A stretch of DNA of 64,000 nt. Origin: Curtobacterium sp. MCJR17_055. Lineage in GTDB: Bacteria; Actinomycetota; Actinomycetes; Actinomycetales; Microbacteriaceae. The notes below the pieces were generated by a model. That model saw only the letters and a list, made by a program, of their open reading frames with translations. It was not told the DNA's origin and did no database searches. The DNA lies in the NCBI RefSeq assembly GCF_003224335.1, contig NZ_QKLF01000001.1:558001-622000 (forward strand), written 5' to 3'. Both the position numbers and the translations under genes were made by a program. Numbering within the stretch: position 1 is the first letter of the stretch; each line of letters begins with the position of its first letter. Below, piece by piece: positions 61,015 to 64,000 of this stretch.

Positions 61015-64000
61015 TCACCGGCGGCGGGCGCGGCCCCGGCGTCCGAGGACGATCGCGCTGCCCAGGGCGAGCAGCAGCAGCGCGGCGCCGAGTGCGATCG
61101 GGAGGCCCGCCACACCCGTGAAGGCGAGGTCGCCCCGACGCGCAGTGCCCGCGGTCTGTGCGCGGTCCGGGACCGATGCCGACGATTGCTCCGCCGGTCG
61201 GCCGCTCCCACCAGCCGAGCTGCCCGGCGTGCCGGTGCCGGTGCCGGTGCCGGTGCCGGTGCCGCCCGGTGTGCCCGGCCCGCCGTCACCGGGGCCACCG
61301 TCGCCCGGCCCGCCGTCACCGGGCCCGCCGTCACCGGGGCCGCCGTCGCCCGGCCCGCCGTCGCCGGGGCCACCCGTGTCTTCCGCCGGAAGCACACCCG
61401 CGTCGACGGAGGTGGTGCGGTCCACCCCGTCGAGAGCACCCTCCGGGGTGGTCACCCGGCGGAGCGTGATGGTCTCGGTGGAGCCGTCCTCACCTGCGTC
61501 CGAGTCGACGGCATCGTCGTCGCCGACGTGCTGCCGCGTGAAGCTGCGGTCGTCCGGGGCGTCGAAGGTGACGACGTAGGCGCCGGGTCTGAGGCCGTCG
61601 AACCGGTACCCGCCGTCCCCGTCACTCGTCGTCCGCCGCTGCACGGCCTCCCCGGAGTCGTCCGTCCCTGTGAGTCGCACGTCGACGGCCTCGACGCCGG
61701 GCTCGTCCGCGCCCTGGAGACCGTCACCGTCCCGGTCGGACCAGACCCGGTCGCCGATCGCGCCGGCGACCACCCGGATCGTGGCGCGGTTGGACTGCAC
61801 GGGGAGGCGGATGCCCGCCACGCTCAGGCCGAACCGGTTCGCGTACGTGTCGCCGTCCTGCTCACCCTCGGTCGCGAGCGCCAACCGGTGCGTGACCGAG
61901 GCGCCGACGGCGACCTGGGCCGTGCGGGTGATCCGGATCGCCGTCACGTCCCGGAGTGACGCGGGACACCCGTCTGCGCCGAACTCCTGTTCCGAGCACC
62001 ACGTGGTGGAGCCACCGGGCTGGTTCGACGGGTCCGTGCCCACGAGCGAGACGTCGCCGGGTGCTGCCGCCGTGTAGCGCACCTGCTCCCCGGCCCCGGT
62101 GTCGATCGCCACGGGCTCGGCGAGCGCTGTCCGGCCGTGGAAGGACCCGTCCTGCCCAGCGGCCCGGTCCGGCAGGACGTCGATGAGGTCGGAGCCGTGG
62201 AACGGGTCGGTGTTCGTGTAGACGAGGTCCCACTCCAGCCGGTCGCCGGCGACCACGACCGGTTCGACGGCGTGCTCCTCCACGCCGACCCCGCCCGTGG
62301 TGGTGACCTGCACCGCGCGCTGCGCACGGCGGTACTCGGCGGGCGACGCATCGGTGGGGGACGCGACCTCGGCCACGTTGTCGATCGGACCGGCGGGCGC
62401 CGCGGTCGAGATCGTGGCCCGGTAGGTGATCGGCGGGATGGACGAGTTCGGTCGGACGTCGTGCATCGTCCAGGTGAGCCGCTGGTGCCGCCGCCCCTGC
62501 GCGTCCTGCACGGCGTCGACCGCCGGGGTGGTCGACGCGCTGGCGGGGACGTAGGTGGTGTCCACCGGCAGGGTGTCGCGGACGGTGACCGTCGCCGGAC
62601 GCCCCTTCGTGTTCCCGTTGGTCAGCGTCGGGTAGAGGGCGTACTCGAGCGTGTCCCCGGCGACGGCGGAGGTGGTCCGGTCCGGGGTGTCGGCAGCGTC
62701 GTGTCCGGGGTCGACGGTCTTCTTCGCGATCCGGGCGAGGTTCTCGGTGATGACGACGCTGTCCGTCAGGCCGCCGACGCCGAGCGACGGATCGGCGCTG
62801 TCGTGGATCCACCCGGGGTGCTGCGTGCCCGAGGAGAGGTGCCCGAAGTCGAGGGCTCGGGTCCCGTCCGGGGCGTCGAGGACGGTGACCCACGAGTACA
62901 GCGCCGCGTGGCGCCCACCGGCCAGGTCACCGACGGCGCGGACGGCACCGACCGCGGCGATGCCGCCCGGCACGTCCTCCGGAGCGTCGTACCACGGTCC
63001 GTCCTCGTCGTCGCACGTGCGTCGCTGCCCCTCTGCGGCCGACGTCATGTCGTACGCGGCGTACTGCACGTGCGCGTCCGACAACCCGGTCGCCTCCGCG
63101 GCCCGTGACGGACTCCCCACCCGGGTGAGGCGTTGGGTGGCACGGTCGAACGTGTCGCAGAGGACCGCGTCCTGGTACGGCGAGAGCCCGCCGTTGCTCA
63201 TGGTGACCTCGCTCCGGAGCCGGACCCCCGCGGTCGCCCAGGGGTCGCCCTGGCGCGCGGACCCAGGGCGGACCTCGTGGGCGTCGCCGACCACCCGGTA
63301 CAGCCGCTTCCCGCCGCTGCCCGGGTCGAACTCCACGAGGTTGCGCTCGGACACGTTGTCCGCCGTCGGCTCGGTCCCGCCCGGGAAGTTCGGGGCTCCG
63401 CTGGCCGACGTGGTCTGCAGCGGGGTGAAGGTGTTGCGGGACAGCACGTTCGTCCCGCCCGTCGGCTCGGGCAACCAGAAGCTGATGTACCCGGCGACGA
63501 CGAGGCCGACCTTGCCACCGGCGATCGGGCCGCCGTACTGGTTCTCCGTCGGCATCCGTGTGGGGTCGGTCACCGTCCCCGTGATCGTGACGTCGACGTC
63601 CTCCCCCGGGCCGCTCTGCGTGCAGCTGATCGTGCCCGAGTCCGCGACGGCCCGGGCACCACCGCCCTTCCCGGCCGGGAGTCCGCCGAACCCGGACGCC
63701 GCGCGCGAGTTCGGGCCGCATGTGGGCTCGTCGCCGTTCCAGAGCCGAGCGCCGGACGGCAGGTCGCCGAGGATCTGGGAGACGTCGTCGGTGAAGGTCA
63801 TCGGGCCGCCGGCCCCCTCGAAGCCGAGCAGCCCCTGACCCGGGACCACCGGCTGCCAGTCGACCGCGATCGGGTACACGAGCTGGATCCCCCGCTGTCC
63901 GCCCGGACCGGTGACGTCCGTCCGGAGCGACGACGCCTGGATGTCCTTCGCCAGGTTGTACCGTGCTGCGGCGGACACGGTCGTGGTGGGCGAGGTCGCC
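61015..64000 (-). CDS. LAxTG wall-anchored protein with DUF11 and SdrD B-like domains (5' end outside window)
   Basis: At least 995 residues are present. The frame stays open to the window edge (ATSPTTTVSAAARYNLAKD), so the start lies outside and the GTG at 63978 is just an internal Val. Parts in order: a large beta-rich head, a DUF11-type domain (TLEYALYPTLTNGN; PVDTTYVPASAS), another such domain, an SdrD B-like domain (GDRVWSDRDGDGLQGADEPGVEAVDVRLTG, with calcium-type Asp residues), a PGDGG repeat linker, then LAFTG, helix and RRGRARRR. These are stalk-like surface proteins of Gram-positive bacteria. The last codons lie in the tandem repeat shared with 60880. Confidence 0.9.
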   Translation of the reverse strand, partial: ATSPTTTVSAAARYNLAKDIQASSLRTDVTGPGGQRGIQLVYPIAVDWQPVVPGQGLLGFEGAGGPMTFTDDVSQILGDLPSGARLWNGDEPTCGPNSRAASGFGGLPAGKGGGARAVADSGTISCTQSGPGEDVDVTITGTVTDPTRMPTENQYGGPIAGGKVGLVVAGYISFWLPEPTGGTNVLSRNTFTPLQTTSASGAPNFPGGTEPTADNVSERNLVEFDPGSGGKRLYRVVGDAHEVRPGSARQGDPWATAGVRLRSEVTMSNGGLSPYQDAVLCDTFDRATQRLTRVGSPSRAAEATGLSDAHVQYAAYDMTSAAEGQRRTCDDEDGPWYDAPEDVPGGIAAVGAVRAVGDLAGGRHAALYSWVTVLDAPDGTRALDFGHLSSGTQHPGWIHDSADPSLGVGGLTDSVVITENLARIAKKTVDPGHDAADTPDRTTSAVAGDTLEYALYPTLTNGNTKGRPATVTVRDTLPVDTTYVPASASTTPAVDAVQDAQGRRHQRLTWTMHDVRPNSSIPPITYRATISTAAPAGPIDNVAEVASPTDASPAEYRRAQRAVQVTTTGGVGVEEHAVEPVVVAGDRLEWDLVYTNTDPFHGSDLIDVLPDRAAGQDGSFHGRTALAEPVAIDTGAGEQVRYTAAAPGDVSLVGTDPSNQPGGSTTWCSEQEFGADGCPASLRDVTAIRITRTAQVAVGASVTHRLALATEGEQDGDTYANRFGLSVAGIRLPVQSNRATIRVVAGAIGDRVWSDRDGDGLQGADEPGVEAVDVRLTGTDDSGEAVQRRTTSDGDGGYRFDGLRPGAYVVTFDAPDDRSFTRQHVGDDDAVDSDAGEDGSTETITLRRVTTPEGALDGVDRTTSVDAGVLPAEDTGGPGDGGPGDGGPGDGGPGDGGPGDGGPGDGGPGTPGGTGTGTGTGTGTPGSSAGGSGRPAEQSSASVPDRAQTAGTARRGDLAFTGVAGLPIALGAALLLLALGSAIVLGRRGRARRR

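Noticed and set aside
61200-61380. CCGGGGCCACCGTC microsatellite as a non-coding repeat
   Set aside because: It codes in frame for the PGDGG linker of the LAxTG protein.
58882-61959. 1025-residue open frame opposite the kinase and LAxTG genes
   Set aside because: Covers two recognised genes and a repeat gap; no conserved motif.

Overview
This window looks like chromosomal DNA from a high-GC actinobacterium of the Microbacteriaceae, most like Curtobacterium. That is an inference from gene content and base use, not a database match. Supporting signs are very strong G/C bias at third codon positions, many GTG starts, a mycothiol-type maleylpyruvate isomerase-fold protein, an IdeR/DtxR-type iron box, and four surface proteins with LAxTG sortase signals. 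No rRNA, tRNA, CRISPR array, insertion sequence or phage gene was recognised.

Layout. 1-8.1 kb holds small metabolic and stress genes: a VOC-domain end, a GNAT acetyltransferase, a Fur-type regulator followed by catalase, a membrane acyltransferase, a CtaG-like oxidase assembly protein with no standard start codon, and a PadR regulator with a DHA2 drug exporter behind a symmetric four-half-site operator. 8.2-12.5 kb is the purS-purQ-purL operon plus a hydroxyacid dehydrogenase. 12.7-23 kb is mixed housekeeping: lactonase, chorismate mutase, DUF1304 protein, siderophore-binding lipoprotein behind an iron box, shikimate dehydrogenase, YchJ-like protein, Ohr, a divergent TetR/SDR pair, a quinone-reductase-like flavoprotein and an HMCES/YedK protein. 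23.1-29.9 kb is one gene for a 2267-residue wall-anchored protein made of about 20 tandem Ig/cadherin-like domains.

30.2-33.8 kb holds a small orphan, a VanZ protein, a GTPase with a short overlapping partner gene, a 37-residue membrane peptide missed by length cut-offs, and a small LAxTG protein. 34.3-50.4 kb is an exopolysaccharide locus of Wzx/Wzy type: a priming sugar transferase, flippase, pyruvyl transferase, glycosyltransferases, polymerase, O-acyltransferase, a Wzc-like tyrosine kinase and a DUF4012 protein. Plus-strand genes (36.4-42.4 kb) and minus-strand genes (50.4-42.8 kb) converge on a gap at 42.4-42.8 kb. Its core is visibly richer in A/T, and the change seems to fall inside the two border genes, as if a cassette had been exchanged by recombination. 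50.5-64 kb holds a CPBP protease, a membrane protein, a wall-anchored GH31 glycosidase, a SpoIIE-type phosphatase, a two-component system, a small secreted protein and the C-terminal part of a fourth LAxTG protein that runs off the window.

Two patterns run through the whole window. Many genes have a TANNNT-like -10 hexamer exactly six bases before the start codon, which points to leaderless mRNAs. Gaps between convergent genes are often filled with GC-rich palindromes sharing a CGGGAGGC/GCCTCCCG core.
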